64,000 nt of DNA. Source: Fibrobacter sp. UWB16. Its GTDB lineage: Bacteria; Fibrobacterota; Fibrobacteria; Fibrobacterales; Fibrobacteraceae. The position numbers were made by a program, and so were the translations under genes. Each line of letters starts with the position of its first letter. Position 1 is the first letter of the stretch. The stretch is from positions 124,001 through 188,000 of the forward strand of contig NZ_OCMS01000003.1 in assembly GCF_900215325.1 (NCBI RefSeq). Direction: 5' to 3'. The notes below the pieces were generated by a model. It was not told the DNA's origin. It did no database searches and was given only the letters and a program-made list of their open reading frames with translations. This document shows, piece after piece, positions 34,045 to 42,561 of this stretch.

Positions 34045-35799
34045 ATGGTTCACAAAATTCACATCCCGGTGATGGGCATTTGCTATACGGCGGACACGCC
34101 GATTCGTGTAGCGCATTTGGGAATCACGTCGGTGATTTCGCTTGTGGATGATGGCCTCCTCGAAGAATACCGCATGGCTTATGCAGAACGCTTGGGTCTT
34201 GATTTGGGCTCTCCGCAGACAACCCGCATTGGCCGCATCCGTTCGTATTTGGATTTTGTTGCAGACGAAGTAGAACGCAAGTTTACGCGTCTTTGTGCGT
34301 GCCGTTTTGATGGCGGTAGCGACAAGGACCTTTATTTTCTGATGCTCCCGCTAGATTCCAGGCTCCGCGTGGAATACGATGGCATTTTTGCAAAGACGGG
34401 ACTTGCCCGCATTGCAGCCGAGGCTGCACTCACCGAAAAAATGGAACCGGGCGAAATCCAGGCAAACATCATGGTCGGCTTGAATCATGACGAGGCTGCG
34501 TTTGATGCCGTTCGCGGCTTTGCCGCTTCGAAGGTGTCGGGCGCGCTTGTGCTCAGCGCGGGCGTGAACTTGTCCGTCTTCGAAGAGATTGCGAAGTGCA
34601 AGGACTTTTACAGGACGGGCAAAAAACCTCCGAAAAAGAAGATTATCCTGAAAGTCTCGGATTACCGCTCGGCGCTCATTCAGGGCCGTTATTTGGCAAA
34701 GAAGGGCTTGGAAGTTTACGAATACCGCATTGAATCGGGCGTGAACTGCGGCGGTCATGCGTTTTTTGAATCCAAGAAGTTGTTGCTCGATGTGGTCCGG
34801 GAATTTGTCGAAAAGCGCAAAGAACTTTTTGAAACTACGTGCTCGATGATTGCGAAGTTCGCGGCTTCTTGTGTCGCAGGGGACAATGCAGCGACCTTCC
34901 CAGTGCAGGGAATTCTCCCGCCGCCGTCGCCTGCACGGATTACCGCGCAGGGCGGGCTTTGCGCTCCTGAAGATATTGCTCAAGTCTTGTCGCTCGGGAT
35001 TGATGGCGTGGGTGTGGGGACTCCGTTTTTGCTTGTACCGCAGGCGACCAGCGTCGATAAGGAAACACGAAAATTGCTTGCGAGCGCAAAGTCCGAAGAT
35101 GTTTGCATCAGTCATGCGTCACCGCTTGGCATCCCGTTCGTGAATCTGCAAACATCGACGGCGGCAAGAATTTGTGAGCAGAAAATTCAGGAATATTTCG
35201 CGCCAGAATCTGAAAAGTCCGGGAGTCCAGAATTGAAGCCCGGATTCCCGTGTCGCCAGCATTACCTTTGCCAAAACATCCCCGGCTTTGACCATCCCGT
35301 TTGCATGGCCTCTCGCGAGTACGTGATGCACCGCTTGGCGGAAATCGACAAGCTTGAACAAGAAGATATTGAATCATGCAAAATGCAGTCGCACCATGCA
35401 GATGAAAATCATGAAAGGTCGCGAGAATCTAGTGCCGCTAATGCTTGTGAAAATTCAATGGCGGTAATTCGCAAAAAATACGACAAGCTTCGCCTTGTCA
35501 CGCTTTCGCGTGAATGCATCTGCCGATTCCTTGGGAATGCCGGCCGCGAAGAAATCCGCGAGAAAAGCCCATCGCTCCATTACCAGCCGGAATGTGTTGC
35601 CGTCGCTCGTGGCTCGCAGCCTGCTCGCACTCGCGAACCGGTTACCATTTGCCCGAATCCGGACATTGGCTATTTCGATCGCGAATACTCGCTTCTAGAA
35701 ATGATGCAGCACCTTTATGGCACAGGAAAACGCCTCACGCCCAAAGACAAACCAAGCGCCTTCGAGGTCGAAGAAAAAATTTTGAAATCGGTGACTTAA
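34045..35799 (+). CDS. TIM-barrel protein resembling FMN-dependent nitronate monooxygenases
   Basis: 584 residues, longer than a typical nitronate monooxygenase (about 320-380). The stretch ARITAQGGLCAPEDIAQVLS, then LGIDGVGVGTPFLLVPQA (about 290-335) and SPLGIPFVNL (about 355-365), matches the phosphate-binding end of that family's barrel. The N-terminal half lacks a clear motif I can name. The C-terminus has a Cys cluster (FPCRQHYLCQNIPG, VCMAS) and a tail with further Cys (SRECICRF) that could bind metal or an iron-sulphur cluster. The reaction cannot be assigned. It stands alone between repeat-filled spacers. Confidence 0.5.
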   Translation: MVHKIHIPVMGICYTADTPIRVAHLGITSVISLVDDGLLEEYRMAYAERLGLDLGSPQTTRIGRIRSYLDFVADEVERKFTRLCACRFDGGSDKDLYFLMLPLDSRLRVEYDGIFAKTGLARIAAEAALTEKMEPGEIQANIMVGLNHDEAAFDAVRGFAASKVSGALVLSAGVNLSVFEEIAKCKDFYRTGKKPPKKKIILKVSDYRSALIQGRYLAKKGLEVYEYRIESGVNCGGHAFFESKKLLLDVVREFVEKRKELFETTCSMIAKFAASCVAGDNAATFPVQGILPPPSPARITAQGGLCAPEDIAQVLSLGIDGVGVGTPFLLVPQATSVDKETRKLLASAKSEDVCISHASPLGIPFVNLQTSTAARICEQKIQEYFAPESEKSGSPELKPGFPCRQHYLCQNIPGFDHPVCMASREYVMHRLAEIDKLEQEDIESCKMQSHHADENHERSRESSAANACENSMAVIRKKYDKLRLVTLSRECICRFLGNAGREEIREKSPSLHYQPECVAVARGSQPARTREPVTICPNPDIGYFDREYSLLEMMQHLYGTGKRLTPKDKPSAFEVEEKILKSVT

Positions 35800-35810
35800 T
35801 TGTAAAAGCC

Positions 35811-35850
35811 CTGGATCCTTCGACTCCGTTACACTTCGCTCAGGATGACA
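35811..35850. repeat. Dispersed hairpin repeat
   Basis: CTGGATCCTTCGACTCCG...GCTCAGGATGACA, the same unit type as at 6953-6981 and 33952-33989. Confidence 0.65.
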
Positions 35851-35901
35851 CGGGACGTTTCCTATTGCGTTTCCTTCCTACTGTCTACTTCCGACTATGT
35901 T

Positions 35902-36648
35902 CTAATCCGCAAAACCGATGCGTGCTTGGAAGTGGCATTGCGTCTTGTCGTCGGCGTTCATCCCGAAAATGTAGGCGTGATGGTTCGTGTTCTTGAAACG
36001 CACGATATTCACCTTGCCTCCGAGCGGAATCTGTGATATATAATTTATCTGTATTGAACGGATTCTGCGGCTCTTGAGTTCCTGCGCGTCGAGCGAGTTT
36101 GTCACCCAGTCCACATAGCGGCAGTGGTTCACGTGCTTGTTCATGTCCAAGTCACTGTACTTTGCAATTTCTGTCGCTACAATTTGCGGGTCGACTTGCG
36201 GGTCCAAAATATCCATCATTTCGGGGAGCGCGTTCTTGCCCTGAATGAGCGGAATCGGGTACGGTGCGTTGGCCGGGTTTTCTGCCTTGCCGGTCTTCAT
36301 GTTCACCAGGAGCCACGAAGAAGTCGCCTGTGCGATGGAATGCCCCTGCGCATCGAGAATGGAATAATCTTTAAGACAAACTTTGTCCTTGATGATGTCC
36401 TTTGCCCACGTCGAGATGGAAAGCTTTTCGCCCCAGACTGGGTGGTGCAACAGGCGAATCTTCAGTCGCGTGATGACCGTGGTGTAGCCTGCCTTCATCA
36501 TCTTCCATATCCCAAAGCCGTTCTGTTCGGCATCGGCGATGGCGGTTTCTTCCATGAACAAGAAGAGATTTGAAAGTTTGAGTCGGCTGTGGTGGTCGCA
36601 GTCCGAGAAACGCACTTCAAAATTTTTGGTAGTGACTTCCGGTTCCAT
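35902..36648 (-). CDS. Acyl-ACP thioesterase
   Basis: 248 residues from the ATG ending at 36648, 8 nt after GTGAGG; a GTG four codons earlier is possible. It is a double hot-dog thioesterase of the FatA/FatB-like family: FEVRFSDCDHHSRLKLSNLF at the start, TRLKIRLLHHPVWGEKLSIS, and the second-half motif YSDLDMNKHVNHCRYVDWV, whose Asn/His residues belong to the active site. It releases fatty acids from acyl carrier protein in the cytoplasm, adjusting chain length. It is divergent from aroA and shares that spacer for promoters. Confidence 0.88.
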   Translation of the reverse strand: MEPEVTTKNFEVRFSDCDHHSRLKLSNLFLFMEETAIADAEQNGFGIWKMMKAGYTTVITRLKIRLLHHPVWGEKLSISTWAKDIIKDKVCLKDYSILDAQGHSIAQATSSWLLVNMKTGKAENPANAPYPIPLIQGKNALPEMMDILDPQVDPQIVATEIAKYSDLDMNKHVNHCRYVDWVTNSLDAQELKSRRIRSIQINYISQIPLGGKVNIVRFKNTNHHAYIFGMNADDKTQCHFQARIGFAD

Positions 36649-36722
36649 GATATTCCTCACGTGGTTGTGTGATTTTCGACTCGCTTTCGCTGTACCCGAA
36701 AAAACACGGTATGATAATAATG

Positions 36723-36730
36723 TATAATTT
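36723..36730 (+). promoter_or_regulatory. Probable -7 box of aroA
   Basis: TATAATTT lies 7 nt before the ATG at 36738, leaving room for a leaderless or nearly leaderless transcript. No ribosome-binding site is visible. Confidence 0.4.
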
Positions 36731-36737
36731 TTCTTGT

Positions 36738-38066
36738 ATGAACGACTCTCAATTTCGCCCTAGTTTTAAACAGCTTGACGCTTATCATTCATTTAATGGT
36801 TCTATCCGTGTTCCGGGGTCCAAAAGCATTACCAATCGTGTGCTTTTGATTTCGGCCATTGCTAACGGGACAACTCGCTTGCACAACCTGCTGCGTAGCG
36901 ACGATACCCGCTATATGGGCGAGGCTTTAAAACGTCTTGGCGTGAAGGTTGATTTTTCGGACGATTATACGGATGCTGTTGTTGAAGGTCATGGCAAGCC
37001 GTTTGATGCAGGCAATTTCCCGGTTGAGCTTTATCTCGGGAACGCCGGTACGGCGATGCGCTCCTTGACGGCCGCTCTTTCGCTTGGCTGGGGCAAGTTC
37101 ATCTTGCGCGGTGAAGAACGCATGGGCGAACGTCCGATTCGCGACTTGGTCGATGCGCTCAGTACGCTTGGTGCCGACATCAAGTATCTGGAATCCGAAG
37201 GCTACCCGCCGGTCCGCATCAAGGCCGATGGTCTCAAGGGTGGCGATGTGAGTGTTCGAGGTAACATTTCGAGCCAGTACCTCACGGCCCTTTTGATTTG
37301 CGCTCCGTACTGCAAGACCCCGCTCCACATTCATGTGGAAGGCAAGCTGATTTCTGCACCGTACATCGAACTCACGCTCGACGTGATGAAGTGCTTTGGC
37401 GTGAATGTGCGCCACGATGACCTGACGGACTTCTACGTGCCGCAGGGTGTTTACCAGAGCCCCGGTGACTACTATGTAGAGAGCGATGCTAGCTCTGCCA
37501 CTTATCCCCTTGCCGCTGCCGCTATTTCTGGCGGTGAAGTGAAGGTCTTGGGAATCAGTGAAGATAGCATCCAGGGCGATATTGCCTTTATCGATGTCCT
37601 GAAGCGCATGGGTGTTGATGTTACTCCGAGCGTGGAACCTGGTGGCGAAAAGTGCATTATCTGCAAGGGACCTAAAGACCGCCGTTTGCGTAGCCTTGGC
37701 GATTTTAGCGCTGTCGAAATTCCGGATGCCGCCATGACGCTTGCCGTGCTTGCTCTGTTTGCGGATGCTCCGACGACGATTCGCGGCATTGGCAGCTGGC
37801 GCGTTAAAGAAACTGACCGCATTGCAGCCATGGTTGCTGAACTTCGCAAGGTTGGTGCGACCGTTTCCTCTGACATGGATTCGATTACAATTGAACCGCC
37901 GAAGGAATTGCTGCCGGCGACGATTGAAACTTACAATGACCACCGCATGGCGATGTGCTTTAGCCTTGTCTCGCTCGGTGGCGTGCCCATCAAGATTCTC
38001 GACCCTGCGTGTGTGAACAAGACTTATCCCCATTTCTTTGAAGACTTCGGAAGACTCGCCCAATGA
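36738..38066 (+). CDS. aroA: 3-phosphoshikimate 1-carboxyvinyltransferase (EPSP synthase)
   Basis: 442 residues from ATG 36738; earlier ATGs (36669, 36711, 36720) give N-termini unlike the family. Sixth step of the shikimate pathway: joins phosphoenolpyruvate and shikimate-3-phosphate. Diagnostic motifs are VPGSKSITNRVLL near the start, LGNAGTAMRSLTAAL (the glyphosate-loop region), RPIRDLVDAL, ISSQYLTALL, DASSATYPLAAA, IPDAAMTLAV, RVKETDRIAAM and YNDHRMAM near the end. The LGNAGTAMRSLTA form is that of class I-type enzymes. The stop overlaps the next gene's start by 4 nt. Confidence 0.97.
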   Translation: MNDSQFRPSFKQLDAYHSFNGSIRVPGSKSITNRVLLISAIANGTTRLHNLLRSDDTRYMGEALKRLGVKVDFSDDYTDAVVEGHGKPFDAGNFPVELYLGNAGTAMRSLTAALSLGWGKFILRGEERMGERPIRDLVDALSTLGADIKYLESEGYPPVRIKADGLKGGDVSVRGNISSQYLTALLICAPYCKTPLHIHVEGKLISAPYIELTLDVMKCFGVNVRHDDLTDFYVPQGVYQSPGDYYVESDASSATYPLAAAAISGGEVKVLGISEDSIQGDIAFIDVLKRMGVDVTPSVEPGGEKCIICKGPKDRRLRSLGDFSAVEIPDAAMTLAVLALFADAPTTIRGIGSWRVKETDRIAAMVAELRKVGATVSSDMDSITIEPPKELLPATIETYNDHRMAMCFSLVSLGGVPIKILDPACVNKTYPHFFEDFGRLAQ

Positions 38067-39658
38067 TGAATCTAGCCCAAAAGATAGTTGCCTCAAGTTT
38101 TGCACGGCTTGCGTTCTGCGCTTGCCTTGTGTTTGGCGCCTTTGCTACAGAAGCCATGGCTTCGGACACGCTTTCTATTTGGGTTATGGACAACGGCCTT
38201 GGGTCAAAGAATGCCATGAAGCGTCTTGTGAAGAAGTTCTATCGCGAGACGGGAATTCCTGTAAAGTTGACCTCATTGAGCTGGGGAGAAGCTTTCAGAA
38301 AAATTACGTTCACGTTTGCGGATTCGAACGATGTCGCTCCTGACGTGATTCAGCTTGGTTCCACGTGGGTTCCGCATTTTGCAGCGGCAGGCGCGATTCG
38401 CCCCATTGATAGTTTGATTTCGAAAATCGATACATCGCGATTCTTGGGTGAAGGCCTCCGCAGTACGCATATTTCGGGAAAGCCCGAGACGTATGCGGTG
38501 CCTTGGTTTATCGATGTCCGCGGCTTTTTTGTGAACGAGCGCATTTGGCAGCAGCTTGGTTTTGACGATTCTGATTTTGAATCGTATGCGCATGTGCTTG
38601 GCGTCTTGAAGACGATTGCAAGTTCTGACTTGAAGACGGAAGCTGGTGTCAAGGTGACTCCTTTTGCGCTCCCCGGTAAAGACGACTGGACCGGCCAGCA
38701 GTGCATGGCGCCGTTTGTCTGGAGCCATGGTGGCGATTTTGTCGTGCCGTCTGGCAAGGGATATCGCAGTGCGCTCTTGGATTCGAATACGCTTGTTGGC
38801 CTTGCGCTTTATGCAAAGATTATGGGCGATGCGCAGATGGCACCTCATAGCTTGTTTGAAAATTCATCTGAAAATGCCGAAGGTTTTGTTCGTTCGGAAC
38901 GCGTAATCCACTATGGAACTTCTGAACTGATCAAGCAGTTGGAATTCCCGGAACAGGCAGGTGGCCTTGCCAATTCGGCCATCGCAAAAGACGGCATCAA
39001 GGTGATGGATCTCCCGGCTGGTTCGCACGGAAAATTCTCGTTCATGGGCGGTAGCCATTTGGCTCTTGGCAATAAGAAGGATACGTCCAAGTATGCGCTT
39101 GCCGAACAGTTGCTTGCCTACATGCTCCGCGCCGACAATATCGATGCGTTCTCTCGTCAGGTTGGGTTCTTGCCTGCAGACCGTAGCATTCTCCACATCT
39201 GGAACCGCGATTCCCGTTATTCCAAGATTGTTGCTGAACTCGAACACAGCCGTAGCTTCCCGAATATCCCGGAATGGGGCGAAGTTGAAAAAGTCCTGAT
39301 CGACCTTTCGAATAACATGGGCGCTTTGTTTGTAAATACGAAGCATCAGAAAAAACGTAGTGCCGCCCTTGCCCAGATGGTTTACGAGGCCAATTCCAAG
39401 ATTAATGAAATCCTGAACCATTCGGATTCCTTGAACGGTTCCGAAAGAATGCACTGGGCACAGCACATCTTTTTACAGGACTATAATGAAATTTATCCCA
39501 AAAGTGCAGCGGAGATTATTGGCCGCAGTGAATTGCCGCTAGTGGATGAAATTAAGGATAAAATCGGCTCTTGCCGGTATTTGCTGATTTCTGTCGGTGC
39601 TGGATTTTTGGCGCTTTGCATTGTTTTGACTTGCTTTAGAAGAAAAAAGAAGAAGTGA
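38063..39658 (+). CDS. Extracellular solute-binding protein with a C-terminal membrane anchor
   Basis: 531 residues. A signal peptide ends near ATEAMA; the mature part starts SDTLSIWVMDNG and has the fold-typical FYRETGIPVKL, PDVIQLGSTWVPHFAAAGAI and VPWFIDVRGFFVNERI of family 1 sugar-binding ABC receptors. Unlike ordinary binding proteins it ends in one hydrophobic helix (about 504-526) followed by RRKKKK, so the receptor would be held in the inner membrane by its C-terminus. No permease or ATPase gene is adjacent. It may serve a distant transporter or act as a sensor. Probably co-transcribed with aroA. Confidence 0.8.
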   Translation: MMNLAQKIVASSFARLAFCACLVFGAFATEAMASDTLSIWVMDNGLGSKNAMKRLVKKFYRETGIPVKLTSLSWGEAFRKITFTFADSNDVAPDVIQLGSTWVPHFAAAGAIRPIDSLISKIDTSRFLGEGLRSTHISGKPETYAVPWFIDVRGFFVNERIWQQLGFDDSDFESYAHVLGVLKTIASSDLKTEAGVKVTPFALPGKDDWTGQQCMAPFVWSHGGDFVVPSGKGYRSALLDSNTLVGLALYAKIMGDAQMAPHSLFENSSENAEGFVRSERVIHYGTSELIKQLEFPEQAGGLANSAIAKDGIKVMDLPAGSHGKFSFMGGSHLALGNKKDTSKYALAEQLLAYMLRADNIDAFSRQVGFLPADRSILHIWNRDSRYSKIVAELEHSRSFPNIPEWGEVEKVLIDLSNNMGALFVNTKHQKKRSAALAQMVYEANSKINEILNHSDSLNGSERMHWAQHIFLQDYNEIYPKSAAEIIGRSELPLVDEIKDKIGSCRYLLISVGAGFLALCIVLTCFRRKKKK

Positions 39659-39667
39659 TTTTCATCC

Positions 39668-41809
39668 ATGAATAAGTTGTTTAAAGTTACGTCCCGTCTG
39701 CTGCCGTTTCTTGTAGCACCGCTTTTTGCCCATGTCAATGTAGCCTCGTATAAAAGCTACGTGGATTCGCTTTTGCCAGGGACGACGTTTGGGATGTCTC
39801 TTCGCTCTGTCAAGATGGGGCGAGAAATCGGGAACGTGAAAGGCAATGAGTTCTTCACTCCGGCAAGTACGCTCAAGACTTTGACAACGGCAGCCGCTAT
39901 TCATTTTTTGCCGCTTGATTATGAACCGAAAACGGATGTTACGGTGCTTGGCGATATCCAGAAGAGTACGCTCTTGGGCTCTATCCGCATCCGTGGTGAA
40001 GGCGACCCGAATATTTCTGCAAGGTACTACGACGATCCATTCTACATTCTGAATGCAATGGCGGATTCCATCCAGGCGATGGGCATTGATACCATTGTTG
40101 GGCGGATTGATTTGGACACGAGCTATTACACGGGTCCGTGGAAAGCGGAAAACTGGCGCCGCAATTATTACGATTCCTGGTATGGTGCAGAAATTGGCCC
40201 ACTTGGCTTTAACGACAATTGCGTGACGATTCGCTTTTGGCCGGGGTACTTCCGCGGCGATACGGCCGTGGTCTCGATTGAACCGGATGTAAATTACGTC
40301 AAGGTCGTGAACAACTTAAAGACGGTCAAAGGCCTCAAGAAAAAATGGGTGTATGCGATTGACCCCGATAAGTCCATCATTACACTTGGTGGGACGATTG
40401 GCGAGGATGTCGATTCTGCAAGTATGGTGCTCCCGATCCGAAACCCGATTGGGTATTTTAGGGCGGCATTCATGTATGCGCTCAAGAACCGTGGTATCGT
40501 CTTCAAAGAAGATAATCCTAAAGATGATACCGAGCTTAAAACCTTCTCGTTCTCGGCAGCTCCGCTCCTGAGCATTCTCGATGAAATCAATCAGCGCAGC
40601 CAGAATTTCCATGCCGAAACGCTGTTGCGCAATCTCGGTGCGCAGATTATAGGCGAGGGCAGTGTTGAAGGTGGCCGTGAGGCAGAACGCAAGTTCCTTA
40701 AGGAAATGGGACTGAAAGCGGCCGATTTTGAAGTTTTCGATGGCAGCGGTCTTTCTCCGGAAAACAAGGTGAAACCCTCGACGGTTACGAGATTGCTTGC
40801 TAAGATGGCTCGCCATCCGAATGGTCAGTACTATATCAACAGTTTTGCAAGTCCAGGCGTGGGCTCGGGCGCAAAGCGCATGGTGAATCTGGAAGCCCCG
40901 TGGCTTACCCGTTTTAAGACGGGCTACATTGCCGAAGTCCATGGCTTGGTGGGCTACATCTATACGGTCGATGGCGATACGCTTACGGCGGCGATGTATT
41001 TGAACGGAACCAACACCAATCCGGATTGCAAGAGCAAGGATGTTCTTGATACGCTTTGGATGCGCCTTATCAGCTACACCAACAATAATTACAAGTCGCT
41101 TTTGCAAATGAAGACCTTGTGGCTCGATGCACAAGGTGTTAGCGGACTCAACAAGCGCTTGGATTACTTCTCTAAAATCCTGATTGGGACTCCGTATAAA
41201 CTTGGACCGATGGGCGAAGGCCACTTGGACCCGGTTGAAGATAAACCATTAATTTATCTAGACTCCGTGGATTGCGTGACGTACCTGGAACATGTCGTTG
41301 CGCTTGCGATGGCGAAAAGCGAAAAGTCTTTGTACAGACAACTCCAGCGCCTTCGTTACAAGGGCGGCAAGGTGAGTTTCCTCAATCGTAAGCATTACCT
41401 GCTCGATGACTGGGTGGGTGAGGGCAAGTATGCAAAGGTCATTCCGATGGAAGGCGAAGTTTCTGTTGAACGCACTATGCCCAAGAAAGAGTTCTTTGAA
41501 AATCACAAGGTGAAATTTGCGGGCAAGGAAAAGCCTATTCAGGTTCGTTATGTGCCGTTGGACAAGGCTATTGAAGTGGCTAAGAAAACTCACAAGGGCG
41601 CAATGAAGGTTCTCGGTATCGGTATCGTCGGATCCTCCGATAAAATCGACCTTACGCACACGGGATTTGTAATTTATTATCCGGGTCAAAAGCCGGTGCT
41701 GCGCCATGCTTCATCGCAAAAGAAACAGGTTGTCGAAGTCCCGCTCGCCGAATACTTGCAGACCCGCAAAGTCCCCGGCGTTACCTTCTTCAAGTTTATA
41801 CAGCATTAG
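39668..41809 (+). CDS. PBP4-type D-alanyl-D-alanine carboxypeptidase fused to a DUF1460 amidase-like domain
   Basis: 713 residues with a signal peptide (cut near LFAHV). Residues of about 25-480 form a family S13 penicillin-binding protein: PASTLKTLT gives Ser67 and Lys70, SQN is at 311-313, KTG at 417-419. From about 480 a second domain matches DUF1460 (N-acetylmuramoyl-L-alanine-amidase-like, NlpC/P60-type fold), with the likely catalytic Cys536 in DSVDCVTYLEHVVAL and a His in LTHTGFVIYY (about residue 660). One periplasmic polypeptide could thus cut two different bonds of the peptidoglycan stem. It starts 9 nt after the preceding gene. I am sure of the first domain and fairly sure of the second. 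Confidence 0.87.
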   Translation: MNKLFKVTSRLLPFLVAPLFAHVNVASYKSYVDSLLPGTTFGMSLRSVKMGREIGNVKGNEFFTPASTLKTLTTAAAIHFLPLDYEPKTDVTVLGDIQKSTLLGSIRIRGEGDPNISARYYDDPFYILNAMADSIQAMGIDTIVGRIDLDTSYYTGPWKAENWRRNYYDSWYGAEIGPLGFNDNCVTIRFWPGYFRGDTAVVSIEPDVNYVKVVNNLKTVKGLKKKWVYAIDPDKSIITLGGTIGEDVDSASMVLPIRNPIGYFRAAFMYALKNRGIVFKEDNPKDDTELKTFSFSAAPLLSILDEINQRSQNFHAETLLRNLGAQIIGEGSVEGGREAERKFLKEMGLKAADFEVFDGSGLSPENKVKPSTVTRLLAKMARHPNGQYYINSFASPGVGSGAKRMVNLEAPWLTRFKTGYIAEVHGLVGYIYTVDGDTLTAAMYLNGTNTNPDCKSKDVLDTLWMRLISYTNNNYKSLLQMKTLWLDAQGVSGLNKRLDYFSKILIGTPYKLGPMGEGHLDPVEDKPLIYLDSVDCVTYLEHVVALAMAKSEKSLYRQLQRLRYKGGKVSFLNRKHYLLDDWVGEGKYAKVIPMEGEVSVERTMPKKEFFENHKVKFAGKEKPIQVRYVPLDKAIEVAKKTHKGAMKVLGIGIVGSSDKIDLTHTGFVIYYPGQKPVLRHASSQKKQVVEVPLAEYLQTRKVPGVTFFKFIQH

Positions 41810-41846
41810 CTGTTAGCCATTGGTCAATCGCTGATTCTATTTTGTC

Positions 41847-41868
41847 ATGCCCGCCGCCGAGCGGGCAT
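41847..41868. repeat. Dispersed hairpin repeat
   Basis: ATGCCCGC, 6-nt loop, GCGGGCAT, preceded by TTTGTC; the same class as 59627-59647. It lies between convergent genes and may help end transcription. Confidence 0.65.
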
Positions 41869-41882
41869 CGCCTTACACGGTA

Positions 41883-42350
41883 CTAAAGCAAAGAATCTAG
41901 CGCGACTATCGCCACGAGGCTGTAGTCGCCTTTTTTGTCTTCTGGTGCTGTGGCTTCGTCGAATGCGTTGTTTTCGAAAATTGTCCAGGCGTCGGGTGCC
42001 CACCCGTAGGCGTTCATCGTAAGCTCGTTGCCCATTGCGATTTCGGCTACTTCGACTTCTTCCCACTTGATGTTCCCGGCGGGCGCCTTGTAATAGCGCA
42101 GCATGCCGATGCTGTCCATCGTCTCGGGGTGGTTGTCCACAAGCTCGTAAACGCAGTCCTTGTAGCTCTTGCCGCTCACGCGAACCACCTGGTACGTTCT
42201 GTTGTCCTGAAGAAATTTTGAAAGATCATCGCGATGCATGTTGATTTTTGCATCAGGGCTGAAAAATGTTGTGAGTTCGCGAAAAACTTCGGAATCTTCT
42301 TCGAGAAGCGGCGCGAGCCTCTTGATTTGCGATGTAATTTCTTCTGGCAT
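41883..42350 (-). CDS. Hypothetical protein, 155 residues
   Basis: I do not recognise a family. The protein is acidic, has no signal peptide or membrane helix, and has a helical N-terminal part (MPEEITSQIKRLAPLLEE) and a mixed C-terminal part with Trp residues (KWEEVEVAEI, GWAPDAWTIF). Coding character is good and the frame is full length. It probably has its own promoter: TATCTTTA lies only 4 nt before the ATG on this strand, which suggests a leaderless mRNA. Divergent from purA. Confidence 0.65.
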   Translation of the reverse strand: MPEEITSQIKRLAPLLEEDSEVFRELTTFFSPDAKINMHRDDLSKFLQDNRTYQVVRVSGKSYKDCVYELVDNHPETMDSIGMLRYYKAPAGNIKWEEVEVAEIAMGNELTMNAYGWAPDAWTIFENNAFDEATAPEDKKGDYSLVAIVALDSLL

Positions 42351-42354
42351 GGCC

Positions 42355-42362
42355 TAAAGATA
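42355..42362 (-). promoter_or_regulatory. Putative -7 box of the hypothetical protein gene
   Basis: TATCTTTA on the minus strand, 4 nt before the ATG. It matches TAnnTTT(G/A) and leaves no space for a ribosome-binding site. Confidence 0.4.
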
Positions 42363-42480
42363 AGAAATTTGTATTTTACGGGAGCGCGCAAAAATGAAAC
42401 GCCTTGATTTGACCTCGTTTTTAGGGGTAAATTGTGAGTTAATTTTGGGTGTAAAGTTCGCTTTTTATGGTAGCTCTTAC

Positions 42481-42488
42481 TATCTTTA
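42481..42488 (+). promoter_or_regulatory. Putative -7 box of the purA gene run
   Basis: TATCTTTA, about 73 nt before the purA ATG, so this transcript would have a leader; a proper ribosome-binding site (GAAGGA) precedes the start. Confidence 0.35.
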
Positions 42489-42561
42489 TGGCGAAAAAGG
42501 GCTCCAGGGAAGTACCTTGGGGAAACCGTTTCGGTTGTCAAAGAAATAAAACGAAGGATTT

